Assembly (NCBI RefSeq): GCF_933775445.1
Contig: NC_065872.1
Coordinates: forward strand, 23,126,001-23,190,000
Source of the DNA: Argentina anserina
Lineage: Eukaryota; Streptophyta; Magnoliopsida; Rosales; Rosaceae
Direction of reading: 5' to 3'
DNA: 64,000 nt
Shown here: in pieces, positions 1 to 12,600 of the stretch
Position numbering within the stretch: position 1 is the stretch's first letter
How the letters are laid out: each line of letters opens with the position of its first letter
Made by a program: the position numbers and the translations under genes
Notes under the pieces: model-generated
Told to the model about the DNA's origin: nothing
Databases searched by the model: none
The model's input: the letters and a program-made list of their open reading frames with translations, nothing else

Positions 1-346
<346 letters not shown>

Positions 347-1774
347 GTAAACTCGTGCCTATTTAGACGGTCACGATGCTTGACTTTTGTGTTTTGTGTT
401 TCTTTAATCAACGGTGTGGATTTCATCGTTTCTGTATGTTACGGATCGCAAAACCTGAATACTCGCTTCCTGGTTGGCCAAAATTAATCCCTTTGTTCAC
501 TAACTCGTGACAGAGAGTCAGAGATTGACTATAGGTGTATAATTTCCCAGCCTTTATTATTATCATTTTTTTTATTTCCAGTTTAAGACATTTCTTTTGT
601 GGGTCCGAGGGTAAATCCAGCGGAAAGTTACAGAACATGAGATAGAACATCTGTATATCAAACAACATCTAAAGTAGATTGACGCAAGGTACTCCAATCC
701 CTAAAACATGAACCGATCGAAGGGTTATCACGTTCGATAGTTATCGAAGCCACGAAGGCCCATCCTCCAACCATAACACACGCTCATCCCCTCGGGTGAC
801 ATGACTTGCAATTTCCCAGCCTTTATTAATTTGATTTGTTTTCATAAAGTTTGGAGGATTTTACTGGATTTCCCAACTTAATAGACATGATCAGTGGCTC
901 AAAGGAGGAAAGAAGTTAAAAATATTTCTGAATCGAATCATCCATCTCCAATAAATAGGCATATTAATCGAACTTTAGTCCTCGAAAGATTACAATAGTA
1001 ATTGTAACCAAAAAAAGAAAGATTACGATAGTAACTGCAACGACAGACTCTAGCCCTCAACAATTGACGGAAGTCTCTCATTTCCATTTGCCAGTATCAT
1101 GTAGCTGCAATCGGCTCAGCTAGATCATTCACATTAGATGACGCAAACTCGTAGATTTCACATTCACGGCTCAATGAAGAAATCTGAAATGCATTTGCCT
1201 CAGTTAGCATTGAAGCTGTGGTTTAATTGTCAAGAAATAAGCAAAATAAGGTGTAGAAACAGACAGAAATCCGAAAATAAATCTCACTACCGTGTAAACA
1301 AATAGTTTGAGAGTAAGCATTACAAAATCTCCAAGATTTTTTTTAGGAAAAAAGAAAATAGATTCTCTACTTTTATACCACATACCGACTTTTTCTTTTT
1401 CTTTTTGACACCAAGAAATAAAGTGGGGTGATCTAGATTTGTCGCCGTTGTAATAATTTCAATATTTGAATTGAGATCATGACTCGTGTCTACATCATTT
1501 ATCTGAGATCACACAAAAGAAAATACACATACAGAAGGGAATCAATTACAGTTCAACTAAAAGTTTCAACTTCCAACTCTAGCAAACGAAATATGACTAT
1601 CAACTAATTCATATTCCCAGTAGACCAAGTGGATCTTAAAAGGGGGTAACACTACTAAATTTAGCCATTTAGATGTCCTTGTAATCTTGTATTGTATCAA
1701 GTGGAAGTTAATTGATCGTTTGTCCTGAGTATTGGTTAGTAGTCAAAAAGTCGGCCACAAAGGATGTAGGTTAT
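347..1774. other. Intergenic region between histone H3 and GT47 genes
   Basis: AT-rich unique-looking sequence. It should hold the upstream promoter of the H3 gene on its left and the 3' untranslated region of the GT47 gene on its right. I saw no convincing coding region, transposon ends or structured RNA. The short ORFs here have no recognisable protein motif. Confidence 0.5.
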
Positions 1775-4700
1775 CTACCAAAAGTTTTTCGGTGATGGTA
1801 TCCTTGTCAACCCCTTCTCATTCTGGATAGGAGTACGAGAGAACCGTCTAGACTTGTGCAGCTTCAATTTTATCCCAGGAACCTTTCGAGCAACTGCTCT
1901 CCATATCATCTGAACTGCATCACCCTCTCTTGACGGGTAATGAAACTCGTAGAAATTTTGAACCTCCTGTAATCTCTTCCACATTCGCGTCCACTCATCC
2001 CTACCAATGCTTCTTATGAGGTTAATAAGATAGTCCTTTTTAACAGCATCACTTGTACGAACAAATATGCAGAACTCAGAGTAGTCAAGCACATCTTCAT
2101 ATGGGAGTTCAATATCATCACTGATGATAACAGGCACACAGTGGCTCGCAATCGCATCAAAAAGCCGATTTGACGATGGGGTGTCACCAGCTATGTTAAG
2201 ACAGAATTTGGAGGAATGCATGCCCTGCGTTGCATCTTTTATTCCATTTTTTTGAACAGTCCCAAATGCAAAATGCACATCCTTTTCATCTTTAAGAAGA
2301 TAGAATAACTCTTGCCGAGCAAAACCACCCTGCACAATATAGCCAGAAAGCAGAACCATCAGTAATGGAATAAGAGATGAAGACAGCCTACACATGATTA
2401 GAAAAATAAAGGACAAAGTAGCAAGAAGAAGTAAAGAAGTTGAAACACTTGTGAGAGCAAGGAATCAAATTAAGTTACTTAATTTGTTCTTTTGCAATTG
2501 CTAATTAATTTAAGCTTGCCAGGAAAAAGTTAACGGTTAAAGGATTCCTAAATACACGTACAGTACCTGCACTCACGAGACCAGATCTACATGAGTGAGC
2601 AAAATCGTGCACCCTAATACAGTTTAAAGGTTGGTCTTTCAACGGCGTGAATTTTAATGAGGAAAAGACATATGCAATTAAAATTAAATAATGATGGTTT
2701 GATGTGTAAGCATATGTCATAATGCAGTAATAAATAAAATTGGAGATTCCATCGCTCCTATATTCTGATATCAGATGTCATTAATCCACACACACCTCTT
2801 AACTAAAGTGAACAACGTGCTAACATGGGAGTAATTTTTTGTATAATGTATGTCTTAACTTTCTGTCGGATTGTTTGTGTGCTGAAGAAGACATAATAAT
2901 TATCTGAAACGCAACCAACAATTTTGGCCCTTGCTTTATAAACCTCTAGAAAAGTTGACTAGAAACTGTGATTATTAAAAATAACTTCTTTATCAGATAT
3001 CACGGACAAAAGTCCTGCTAGCTTTGTCCCACGGAAACATATACCTCCTAGTTACTAGACATAAATATATTTTATGAGGGGAACAACCCAATTCCTAAGA
3101 AGAGATTATGAAGGAAAGCATACACAAGATTATGGCTTGTCTCATACTGTTTACATCTAATTATACAGTGATAAACAAAAAATATGATCCTTAATACTGG
3201 TCACTTCTTATTCCCTTAATATTTTCCCTACCCAACGCAGGACACTGTTTAAAGGAATTTCAAATATTAAGGCAAACGTAACTAATTTTATTGTGATGCT
3301 TTCTACAGAAATATGAAGCCGTTAAATCATAGTCAGGAATGGGAAGGATTATGGTGTCAAGTATAGGATCAAATAAACTTGCAAGAGGCCAAATGTGCAT
3401 AATATGGAAAAAGAAAAAAAAATAACAGATTTGGTTTGTGAAATCAAATTGGCAATGTCAACTAACGGGACAAGGGAATTGTATACCAATAAAAAGATGC
3501 AAACGGAAGGTACTCTGTAGCTGAAAAAACTTTGATATGTTCTCTAACAAAACATAGTCAGAAATGTATTTTATTGCTGTATGAACTGGAAGAGAGCTAT
3601 AAACTGAAGGATGGAAAGATACTAAAATTTTGCATGCCGCATATTGTACCTTGGCAAGAGCATACTATATAGAATATGAATAAGTTGGCATGTGGTACAA
3701 AATCTTGAATCATCTCCTCCAACTAAATCACACCAGAGCACCCAAGAGTGTTTTATTCAAAATGCAGAAACTATGCATAAAAATAATAAAACATTAAATC
3801 ATAATTTGAATAACTTGAGACCCTTTCTAATTCTCTATTATACTGATAATAGCGTTAAAAAAATACTTATGAGCTCATGTACTTCATACTTGTAATTTAA
3901 AGTCCCAGTTAAACTTAGTCTGATGTAATATCGAAGCAGGAAGTAGACAATCTGCTCAAGGATCTGATGACCAGCATTAACACAATTGTGAAGCACGTAG
4001 CCAATCAAGAAGAACAAGGAGAAGCAACATAATTGACATTTGAAATATATCATAAACTAAAGCCAGCAAGAACACTAAACACATATGCAAGTAAATGAAG
4101 CAGAATGAGCACTTACATCTTTTCGGTATATTGCTCCTTGGAAGTAAAGCAAAGTTGGACGGCTCTCAAAAGTAGATGAATCGCTTACAAAGGTTTTGAC
4201 TACATGCTTGTATGGTGCAATAACATCTTTCTCCACATTGGCTACATTTGGGGGATACCTCCCAAAGTCTGAAAGTATGAAAGTTGCAGGCCACAGCTGC
4301 ATCCTTGCATCCAGAAGGCTATTTGGATGGTGAGCCACAATTAAATGGTCTCTTCCCCCTGAGACCTTCCATTCCTTTTGAGCTGTCAAATACTGAACCA
4401 ATTTATCTTGAAGGACTTTGTTATTGCTCCTCTTTTGGTGTGGGTCTATTTTGGAGAATCGGTTATAGCTCAAGGAAGAAAAGAATGGTACAAATATAAT
4501 ATCAGCTTCAGTGACATTGCGCACTCTGATTGCAAAACGAGCATTTGGGGGATTGGGAAGTTCTGAAGCAAGGAGGTCCAATGTCAACCAATATTCTATA
4601 CTATGTTGCAAATTCAGGCCACCAGGGTAATGCGGCACTTTAGTTTGAAGATCCGGCCAGACAGCACCCCCTGTGGGTTCCCAGTCTAAGAGTCCAAAAT

Positions 4701-5070
4701 GAAACTCAGAAGGTAAATCATGCATGAACACCTTCAGAACATCTTTTTCATTGGTGTTACATTTCACACCACCATTAGGTCGGGAGGAAGATGATGATCT
4801 CTCTTTTCCTTCCTTATCTACAAGAATTGCTCGATTCCCGACAGAGGGTTCGACAGCATCCTTGTGACTCTCAGTTGCGGAAATGGCATGGTCAATAACA
4901 GCAAGAAGCTTAGAATTAGGCAGCAATGTATTTTCTATGAATTGAGGGCGACTGGTTGACCGCAGCACAAAGACCCAAGATAGTACGAAGAGTAGTGATG
5001 TAAATGTGAACAAACAGAAGAAAGATTTCCGAGTAACAATCACAAGGGATGGTGCATTCCTTTCGGCCAT
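1775..5070 (-). CDS. GT47 (exostosin-family) glycosyltransferase, ARAD-like, two exons
   Basis: Type II Golgi glycosyltransferase of family GT47, the group that includes plant cell-wall arabinosyl- and xylosyltransferases. Exon 1 is 4117-5070 and exon 2 is 1775-2329. The intron 2330-4116 has a GTAAGT donor and a TGCAG acceptor and joins in phase 0, restoring YRKD-GGFARQELFYLL, a hallmark of the clade. The protein is 502 aa from ATG 5068-5070; an upstream in-frame ATG at 5095-5097 would add nine residues. Residues about 16-36 form the single membrane anchor. A variable acidic/serine-rich stem follows, then the exostosin domain from about VFMHDLPSEFHFG to KAVARK-like WRAVARKVPG. The motifs SSLSYNRFSK, DHLIVAHHPNSL, FCLNIAGDTPSSNRLFDAI and PVIISDDIELPYEDVLDY are present. 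No frame break is seen. The precise sugar donor and acceptor cannot be read from sequence. A 5' UTR intron upstream of 5098 is possible. Confidence 0.93.
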
Positions 5071-5481
5071 TGCGAAAACTCTCGAAAGGATCAACAACTT
5101 ATTCCATGAATCATAATGAAAACCAAAGCAGGCAGAGATAACTAGACAGAAACATCAAATCCAAAGCAATGAGCAGAGCACAGTAAACAAGAATGAATCC
5201 AGATTGGTTCAATGGAAATGAGAGTGAGGTGAGCCGTAAAAACAGATCTCATAATGCTCATGCATTCTGCACTGACCCAGAAATATAAAGAATCAGCTGA
5301 GCAAGATGTGACAAGCAATTGATAAAATGGAATCGAACCCGATCAAATCCACCAAGCAGTAACAAAACCAGAATGCAAGCAAAGCTAAAGGAGCAAAACA
5401 GAAAAACCAATGTGGATTTTGAGGCGCGGGAATCGTACCGTAGAGGAAAAGCAAATGGCAACAGAGGGTAGGTGTTTCTGC

Positions 5482-5509
5482 GAAGAAGAAGAAGAAGAAG
5501 AAGAAGAAG
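5482..5509. repeat. (GAA)n microsatellite upstream of the GT47 gene
   Basis: About nine uninterrupted GAA triplets. On the GT47 sense strand this is a TTC tract in the promoter or 5' leader about 0.4 kb upstream of the start codon. Confidence 0.9.
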
Positions 5510-5599
5510 CGTGGGAATAGGTGGGAGTGGTCTATCTCCTGTTGAAGCGGGCTGTTTTCTCTCGCTCGTCGTGGACCTCGTCCTTCAATCACTCTCTAT

Positions 5600-6166
5600 A
5601 CGTATGATTACATCCTTTTCTTATTTATTTATTTTCCGTCCTCTACTCACTCTTTTAGACTTTAGTTTAGCACCCACGGTATAATTTCCACCATCCCAGT
5701 TTACCATAATGTATAACGACTATTTTTTATGGTCATCTTAGCCATGTTTTTCATTTTTGCTCATGGCTGAAATTACCATCACTTTTCTTTTGTAAATGAA
5801 AAAACGGAAAAGAGAAAATGGTTAAAATTGACATAGTGTTCCGAGAGAATCTACTTTTATGTGTGTTTTAGCCTAATTAGTTTTCTTATTAGAGATAAAT
5901 TTACATCTCTGTAATCTATTATGATTCAGATCCATCACGTTTATGTCTTTGTAATTTCTGTAAATAAATAGGCTCTTATATCATTCAACGAAACTACAGT
6001 TTATAAAATGTGTTTATAAAAATGAAATTCGTTGCATATGCTATAACATATTTAGGTCACAATTGTATGGCAGAGTTATCCGGGCTATAGCCCTGATGAG
6101 ATTTCTGATATTTTATACACTATATGTTCTATGTTTATGTAAACCCGTGTTGGATCAGTTGGCTAA
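5600..6166. other. Intergenic, no gene seen
   Basis: AT-rich stretch between the GT47 upstream region and the Pack-type element. No coding region, terminal repeat or structured element could be supported. Confidence 0.5.
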
Positions 6167-6899
6167 GAGCATCTCCAATGGAGTATTCAAATTTTTTTTG
6201 TCAAATTCAAAATTTGACATGTGACATGGCAAATATAACTTTTGCTAATTTGGTTAATCTCTTCTCCAATGGAGATGTCAAATTTGAATATTTACTTGGT
6301 ATTTAAACAATCATTTAAACTTATCAACAAGTAAAAACAACATAGTTACTCATCTCCAACAAAGCTAATAAAATTAGCACCAACTCTATCTACTCAGTCA
6401 TACATGTAATTCTTGGAGATAACAAGTTCCTCTATCAGCATGTCACTGCTCTAGCAATCACAAGTTATTGCTCGATCTTGTTTGCTTGTCAAGGTTACTG
6501 CTGATTTTCTTAGAAGAAAAGTTGGACTGAAGCATCAACATTCTTTCCCTCCTTATATAGAAACAGTAGTACGACATGCTCAAAAACCACATAGTCCTTC
6601 CCCAACAACATTCCCATCACCATATCATTATACTTATCAAGAAAGTAATACCTAGTAGACTTGCAATCTTGTCTCCACATCAAACCCTGCAAGCTTACAT
6701 ACCCTCCTTGTACGTTTACTCCAAAGAAACACAGCATGAAATTATATGTACGAAAGTGAAGTCAACAAAACAATCATGTACGAAAGTGAAATTCATGAAA
6801 CAGAAAAAATGTATAACGATATGAAATTTGTGTTAAGAACTATATTTAGTTGAGCTAGTCATGTAAGCTTCTAGTCCTTTAATGCATGAGCATACCGGC

Positions 6900-7135
6900 T
6901 GACATATAGGGACAAAGTTTGAAGTTCCAAATCTATCATTAATTTGTCCAACAATTTCATGAACTTGACTCGAAAGCTTTTTATCTGTCAATGCCCCAGT
7001 AAGCAAGTTATAACTCCATGATAATCTAACAATACATGACAAAACAATTTGCAGCAAAACCACTTTGTCTAGGCAAATTGGGTTTTCCTCAATAAACTTT
7101 TCAAAAGCCCATATCTTTTATCATATCAAGACGAT
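6900..7135 (-). pseudogene. Captured trehalose-6-phosphate synthase (TPS) fragment
   Basis: Read on the minus strand this piece shows, in the family order, LDRLDMIKD, then in the next frame AFEKFIEENP and DKVVLLQIV, then SSQVHEIVGQINDRFGT followed by a VPI. These match the conserved GT20 domain of class I plant trehalose-6-phosphate synthases (around VDRLDMIKG, AFEKFLEENP, VVLLQIAVP, QVHEIVGRINGRFGT). The first block is out of frame with the second, the VPTRTDVPEY segment is replaced by unrelated residues, and everything after VPI is lost. It is therefore a non-functional gene fragment. It lies inside the element with CTCCAATGG ends, so capture by the transposon is the simplest explanation. 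Confidence 0.85.
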
Positions 7136-7693
7136 CAAGAATATCACCTAATCAAACAGTTATAATGAATTATAATAAAATGTATCCAACAACATCTTAA
7201 ATCACAAGCTCAAGCACACACACTATCAGTTGAACAAGCCACAACAAATTATTCGAACTAATTCCCAGAAAAAAAAAAACCACGAACATTCCTAGAAAAC
7301 TAATTCATGGTACATTTAATCAGAAGATTGAGTAAAAAAACATAAAACCATAGAGGAGATAAAAGGGAACAAACAAATCTAGAAATTGACAAGGTAGACA
7401 GAAAAGAAAAGAACAATAATAAACCTAGAAAAAAAGAGAGAACAGGAAAACACAAGCAGAAAGATTGAGGGAGAGGAACTACTCTGTACAAGACAAGTGC
7501 GGAACAAGGCAGATCTATCACCAAACTTGATGCCTATTGAAATCAGAAGGTAAGGGGAAGTCGGGGAGAAGAGGGAGTGCTAAATCGAGGTTGTCCGTCG
7601 GACTGGACTGCTCGACGGCGGCACCAGTGGATTGGGTATGAGTCGGTTATTCTAGGTGGGAGTTCCACTCTTTGTTCTGGTTGTTTGATGTTG

Positions 7694-7695
<2 letters not shown>

Positions 7696-7728
<33 letters not shown>
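7696..7728. repeat. (GA)n microsatellite
   Basis: An uninterrupted run of GA dinucleotides just inside the right end of the Pack-type element. On the minus strand it is a CT-rich tract of the kind often found in plant 5' leaders, and it precedes the captured TPS piece in the minus direction. Confidence 0.95.
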
Positions 7729-7731
<3 letters not shown>

Positions 7732-8185
7732 GTACAACTAATAAAAAAAATATTGACAGTTTGCCTTTGCTATGTCAATTTTGATATGGGCCTCTCGTAT
7801 GCCAATTACACGTGAGAATAGCTAATCCATTGGAGTGGGTTCATCACTATCAAATAGAAGTCGTTGGGCTGGGTTGTCATAAATAACTTAACCGCTCTAA
7901 GGACCAGTCTGATTTTAAGTTTTAAACCTGGTTAGGTAGGTTGTAGGTTTGATTCCTCTCACAGTGAAGAGTTTTTGTTGTGTTCTTGTTTAAGTTTCTT
8001 TTCTTTCTCCTTTTTTTTTTTCAGATTCTCTCTGTCTTCTGTATCCTTTACCAGTTTTAGCCACTATGTCTATTCTTTCCCCCATTTTTTTTCTCTCTTC
8101 TTCTTTAGCTACATCATATTCTATTACAATTTCTTTAGTTATTTCCCTTCTATTTGTAGAACGCGAATCTGAAAACAAACAAAAA

Positions 8186-8897
8186 TGCAGACACGTGTAC
8201 AAATAAAATGTGATTTATTGAATATAAAGCGCGGGGTTACAATCTTTGTGAACTCCTCTGATTCTATCTCCGTATATGACTTGACTCAAGGGTGACGTGC
8301 ACTTGATCTTGAGAATTTGAGTTTGATTTGGATTTGGAGTTCATGAAGAACGAGCGATTTGGCCGCTTGATGATTCTTCGTGGACTTGAGTTTGAATTTG
8401 GATTTGATGAAGAACGAGCGATTTGGCCGCTTAATGATTCTTCGTGGACTTGAGTTTGGATTTGGATTTGATGTTGAAAGGGGTGTATTTATAGTGTCAA
8501 GGTTTCTATTTTGTAGAATTTTTTAATGACACTAAAATAATAAATTATTTAATTGTATAATTAAATCAATATGTATTTTCCGATTAATTTAAAATTAGTT
8601 ATTCTCATAACTAAATTAAACAGAAAATAATTGATTTAATTATGACCGTTTAGAAATTTATTAATTTAATCAAATGTCCAATTACCATTTCAAATCGTCA
8701 ATGACATTCAATTTTCTGATGCAATTCGGAATCACGTAGCTTCGATTACGATCATCTGTTTATGTGCTGACATGAGTTTTATTAGGATCCGCACCAACTT
8801 TGTTGACTTTTGGCCACGTGTGCAATTTTGTCGGGCTCTTGGTCGATTTAATTATTTAACGAAGATAATTTACTTAATTAAATTTCATGTGTCTACA
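8186..8897 (-). mobile_element. Solo LTR of a retrotransposon (712 bp)
   Basis: On the minus strand it starts TGTAGACACATG and ends CACGTGTCTGCA, giving the TG...CA ends and short inverted repeats of an LTR. Inside, in the right order for the minus strand, are a TATAAATA box (8486-8493) and, further along, AATAAA near 8205-8225, as expected for U3-R-U5. There are no internal retrotransposon genes on either side, so it is a solo LTR. The flanking 5-mers (AAAAA and CTATT) do not match, so the target duplication is lost or the element recombined. Confidence 0.75.
8330..8470. repeat. Two direct copies of a ~68-bp unit in the solo LTR
   Basis: The unit containing GAAGAACGAGCGATTTGGCC and ATGATTCTTCGTGGACTTGA occurs twice in tandem with very few differences. 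It lies downstream of the LTR TATA box in the minus direction, that is in the R/U5 part. Confidence 0.9.
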
Positions 8898-9675
8898 CTA
8901 TTCTTAAAAACTTTGCTACCTTAAAATTAGCAATACCCATTTGTACTTCCTAGTTCCGACACTGAAGTCTGTATGGGGATGTTTCATGGACCAATAGGGT
9001 TCCGGAGGCATCTAATGCCCTCCTTTTTTGAGAATATGAATTTTGATTGCCCTAGAAGGAGGAAGTCACTTATCACTACTTTGTATTCATGTGTCATATA
9101 TAATGACCATCTATTCACTTAATAAAATATCAATACGTTGCCTTAAGAAGGCCACCCTGAGCATGCCATTTTAGAACTCGTGAGCATGTCATTATCAAAC
9201 TCGTTATGAGACAAAACTCAGTCACACGAGCCTCTAGCCGCCTGAGCAAGAGAAAACATACTCGGGCAAGCCCTACAAAAATCATAGTGTGCGGCTAGGT
9301 CAATTATGATGAACCCCAAGACTTCAAATTTCAAATATGGCGACACCAGCCTCTCGAACTCTCTCTTCCAATGATTAAAATATCGAAGATCATAGAAATG
9401 TCAGTAATTTGAAGGGAAAAAATATGGAAATATCTACAAGACATCACATGTCTACTTAAAATTTAAAGATAAGACAAGTTCGAGGAAATGTCACATTCAA
9501 ACCATAGTTGATTTGCTCCAACATCATCAAATATTTTAGTACCGCAGCCAAGGAAACCGTGAATTTTTTCATACTAGCAAGAATTAGTCAAATTCACTTT
9601 GCTCCAATGCACAGGATTACAAACTCTTAACCATGGAAGCTTATCGTAGTGTTGGAAAAGGACCAAAAGAAAGGA
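8898..9675. other. Downstream flank of CBR1, no gene seen
   Basis: It should contain the CBR1 3' untranslated region and terminator next to 9675. No coding potential, repeat structure or transposon ends were recognised in the rest. Confidence 0.5.
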
Positions 9676-12600
9676 TCAGAACTGAAACTGCATATGAGGT
9701 TCGTATTCAAGTGATTCAAGATGAGCAGCCATGGCCTTGTTCATGGGTGGCGGACCACATCTCAGGATCTACAGAATCCAGAGGCAAAATCAGCATTAAC
9801 ATATCAAACAAAGCTCAGTCGATTTTCAAATCTAAGTGGCAAAACAGAAGTTTACAGGGCATGTCAACAGATCTACTATTTGTTTCTTACCTGAATATCA
9901 GGGCTAGGGGCTGGCAAGTGGGTTTGAATCATTTCCTTTGAGACAAATCCAACACCACCATCCCATACTTCAGGAGGCTGAGAAGTAACATTTTGTTAGG
10001 AGAAAAATAAATTAATCGTCATATGCACGAATCTCTTGACATTTATAACATGAGCTGCAGTATACTCAACAAAGAAAAACATGATATACTGTTCAAATGA
10101 AAGAAACAGTTTCAGAGGGTCCTCAAGCTCCATGAGGAGAACTTAAAATATTATTTGTGTAGATCACCAATTCTTATAACTCACATCTTGATATAAGTTG
10201 CACTTAATCACATCCACTAACATTTCGATTAATTATATTCTTACAGAATTTCTAATTGATATAATGTCCCAAAAAGCATACAAATAGACACGCATTCCAG
10301 GAACTGCAATGCAATATCTGGTCCAACTCAGTGCATTAGAAAGCTCTAGAGGCTATTGTACTAAGAAGATGTTTATGCTCTTAAGATTGACAGTGTTTTC
10401 CAATATATTTGCTTATAGTTATACTGTAATTATTTCTAAATCACTAACAGCCATCTTCATGCAAATTGACAATTAAGAAAGTATACAGTGGCATAATATA
10501 TCTAATAACTAAATAAAAGGTAATCTCAAATTTCTATATATTTTCGAGTAACAAGAAAGGAGTAAGATATATATGGGAAAGAAACACAAATGATATGGGA
10601 ACGCAAGAGCAAGGCAACTAACCTGATTCAGTACGTAGTAGATTTGGAAACGATCAGGATAAGTACTAGCAAGGCCATCCAACTCATCCTGCAGATACAG
10701 AGGAATAAATTTAATAAAAATACCTGAACAACAATTTATACCCTCAAATACTTCAAATTCAAAATTTCCATGCTCTATGAATCCAGTCAGAAACAAACAG
10801 CATCCTCAATAATTAAAAAAAAAACTGGAAAACAGATTTACAGGCCTGCTCTGAAAGCAGATGAGTAACACTCACCTTCCCATGATAAGGAAAACCTTCT
10901 ATGAGGCCACATAGGAGAAGTTACAAACACAACGGGTCGCCAATGACATCTCAATTAAAAGCAGAATATTCTAATATTCCCAATGTAAGTCATCAATTAG
11001 AAGGACAAACTTATCCTTAAAGGAAAATTGCTGATCACAAGTAATGTTTCTTTTTCGTAAGGTCCTTGGCTTCAAGATGAATAATCCAGTTGAGTAAAAG
11101 ATTTTCAAAACTTAAATCATTTTATCAAGAAAGGCACCAGATGCCTAAATTTTAAAGTACAAGGTAGAAAACATTCATCTGAACATCACATACCGTAAGA
11201 ACTCATTTTACTTTCCAGTACTTGAATATTAAAAACTTAGGCTTCTAAAGTTACTCCATGCCATCTGTTTCTTATTAGTGGGATTAATGTACCCTGGTGC
11301 AATCTTATGTATTTATCCATTACTGACCTGCTACCTTATAACATCCACGATCATTAGCTGTCCACTGGCGTCATAACTATCCCAAATTACCACTTACTTT
11401 ATTTTATTTACTGGATATGTGCTAACCATAGTATCAACTAGCCATTAGACACCAACTGAGCATTCAACCCGATGCCACGATATTGGGCCTAAACCAAGAT
11501 CTTTGCACGCAGTCAGATGTAACTTAACCCGAAGCTTAAGCATAAACATAAGACACAATAAAGTGCGCAAGATGATACTTGATAGTTGATACAAAGAAGA
11601 GAGGAGGTACCTTCAAAAGAATGTCCTCGTAGGTCACATTCGCATAGATCAGGTGAACCCTTGTTTTATCTTTTGGATTTTCTAATATTGCCCTAGCAAC
11701 CTAAAGCAGATGTCAAAAAGAAAATTAGTTTTTAACTGTAAAGAATCCAGACATTTATTACCAGTTTCATGTACATACCTGAAACATTGGAGTTATTCCA
11801 GAGCCTCCAGCAAGCATCCCAAAAGCTCTGACTTGGCCAGGCACATACTTAAAACGGCCCTGGTATCAGAGAAATTCCATAGATTAACTTGGTAAAAAGG
11901 ACCATAGTACCTCATACAAAAGTATATAAATTAATTTCAGGCAAGATAACAATTATGTAGTCACATAGGCGACCTACGAATAGCAGGCTCTACTTGCTGC
12001 AACAGTTTAACACGATCAATTCAAAAGCATTGTGTTAGGAAACGCGTTAAGTGCAGAGTTAACACGATCAATTCTAGTATCTATGGTATCGTGTAACATT
12101 CACAATGAAAATTAACATTTCAAGTTTCTATTAACATCAAATGGACAGGTTGAAAAAGCCTTACTTTGACTCTTGAATATATTCCAAACAATAAGTAATC
12201 CAATACGTGCCAATGTTATTTTATTACGAAGTATCTGAGATATGAGAGCAATGCCAGATATGAGTAACACACTCTAGAACTACAATCACACGTGCATAAA
12301 TACCCGCCTAGAGAGATTACCTAATTACTAGACTATGAGCATGTACCTTGGGTCCCTTGACAGCAAGATGATCTCCAACACGCATCTCACGGAAATGGTG
12401 TGACATTCTTCCTTGAGGATACATCTAAGACAAATAGATGACCAAAGATAAAACAACCATATCCATGATTTTGTGCTGCGAACAAAGTAAAAGTATGAGG
12501 TGTATCTCTCTATAAACTCAAAAATAGATTAGACAATTACCTTTATCACTAGTTCAAAGTATCCAACGTCAGAATCCAATGTAGTTGGAGTATAAGGTTT

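Larger units (their letters stand above)
6167..7843. mobile_element. Non-autonomous DNA transposon with CTCCAATGG ends carrying host gene pieces (Pack-type)
   Basis: The left end begins GAGCATCTCCAATGGAG and the right end, read on the complement, gives GATGAACCCACTCCAATGG. Both ends then share further inside the same order of words, AAAATT(T)GACAT then GGCAAA, so they are diverged terminal inverted repeats. The core contains a trehalose-6-phosphate synthase fragment (6900-7135), a (GA)n tract near the right end and no transposase. I could not find a matching target-site duplication, so the exact edges and the superfamily (Mutator-, PIF- or hAT-like) are unsettled. The body otherwise has no recognisable gene. 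Confidence 0.6.

Noticed and set aside
9633..9941. Plus-strand ORF of 102 codons
   Set aside because: It overlaps antisense to the last two exons of CBR1, whose protein and splice sites are certain.
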